Shown here: positions 63,548 through 64,000 of the stretch, piece by piece
Numbering within the stretch: the first letter of the stretch is position 1
Layout: each line of letters begins with the position of its first letter
NCBI RefSeq assembly: GCF_001941945.1
Contig: NZ_CP015583.1
Coordinates: 981,001 to 1,045,000, forward strand
Length of the DNA stretch: 64,000 nt
Direction: 5' to 3'
DNA from: Roseomonas gilardii
Lineage (GTDB): Bacteria; Pseudomonadota; Alphaproteobacteria; Acetobacterales; Acetobacteraceae
Position numbers and translations under genes: made by a program
Notes under the pieces: generated by a model
What the model was told of the DNA's origin: nothing
Databases searched by the model: none
What the model saw: only the letters and a program-made list of their open reading frames with translations

Positions 63548-64000
63548 GCCGCGTGTTCCTCCTCGCCTTCCTCGCCCTCGCCGAGATAGGCGGCGATCAC
63601 CGCCGGATCGCGGCGCACCGCCAGCGGCACGTCGTCGGCGATCAGCTTGCCATGGTCCAGCACCACCACGCGGTCGGAGATGCCCATCACCACGCCCATG
63701 TCATGCTCGATCAACAGCACCGTGCAGCCGGTCTCCTTGATCCGCCGCACCAGCCGGGCGAGCTCCTCGCTTTCGCGCGGGTTGAGCCCCGCCGCCGGTT
63801 CGTCAAGGCAGAGCAGGGAGGGGTTGGTGCACATGGCCCGCGCGATCTCCAGCCGCCGCTGGTCGCCATAGGGCAGGGCGCCCGCCGGCTCGTCGGCGCG
63901 GGCCAGCAGGCCGGTCTCCTCCAGCCAGTGCGTGGCCAGCCCGATTGCCTCCCGTTCCGCCTTCGGATAGCGCGACAGGCCCAGCACCGCGCCGATGCCG
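63544..64000 (-). CDS. livG: branched-chain amino acid ABC transporter ATPase LivG, partial
   Basis: Only the C-terminal part is in the window, and the frame is open through base 64000. It has signature-like GALPYGDQRRLEIARAM, Walker B LLCLDEPAAGLNP, and the LivG-type LLIEHDMGVVMGISDRVVVLDHGK. The tail EGEEGEEEHAA is acidic. It overlaps livF by four bases. The Walker A part lies beyond the right edge. Confidence 0.93.

Overview
The window looks like chromosomal DNA of a very GC-rich alphaproteobacterium, most likely an Acetobacteraceae member close to Roseomonas. This rests on base composition, on alphaproteobacterial families (FlbD, FlbT, FlaF, DUF1217, DUF1289, DUF2842, DUF1194, ExoD, a TorF-type porin) and on general gene style. 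No insertion sequence, prophage, CRISPR array or rRNA operon was seen. One tRNA (Pro, anticodon CGG) is present. The right edge cuts a livG gene.

Bases 1-5540 hold a small coiled-coil protein, two GNAT acetyltransferases, a secreted phytase-like esterase behind a three-repeat Pho box, an MFS exporter and a small Cys-containing protein. From 5580 to 12578 five genes run in one direction: an ArsR-methyltransferase fusion regulator (SahR type), metH, a cation diffusion facilitator, a TonB protein and a PduO-type cobalamin adenosyltransferase. A 20-bp AT-rich palindrome sits at the head, and the set suggests a methionine/cobalamin unit. Next come opgG-opgH (periplasmic glucans), a GGDEF-EAL protein paired with a periplasmic molybdopterin-fold protein, and two QueD-family proteins (one without the catalytic Cys) with queE. 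ExoD, a DUF1194 protein, a nitronate monooxygenase-like enzyme, PhnW, a DUF1289 protein, formate-THF ligase and a TPR-methyltransferase follow.

Bases 29217-47285 are a flagellar island. Leftward: fliK-flgD and fliF-fliG-fliH-fliN-flbD-flhA-flhF. Rightward: flgE-flgK-flgL, then flbT, flagellin, flaF and a DUF1217 gene. The 212-bp divergent region between fliK and flgE carries two back-to-back sigma-54 promoters flanking two matching palindromes (CGGCA-N5-TGCCG). A related palindrome precedes fliF. The regulator FlbD is encoded in the fliF operon, so the wiring resembles the Caulobacter FlbD/ftr circuit.

Bases 47311-64000 are housekeeping and accessory genes: a Tat-exported binding-protein-like gene, apt, a DUF2842 protein, a porin, tRNA-Pro, cytochrome c-prime and b561, psd-pssA, GNAT, an alpha/alpha-barrel-like secreted protein with dienelactone hydrolase, a RutF-like flavin reductase, a glycine-zipper-like membrane protein, a liv ABC transporter (livK, livF, partial livG) and a large catalase. 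Between livK and the membrane protein, a 25-codon ORF has a 15-nt perfect Shine-Dalgarno sequence and its own terminator.
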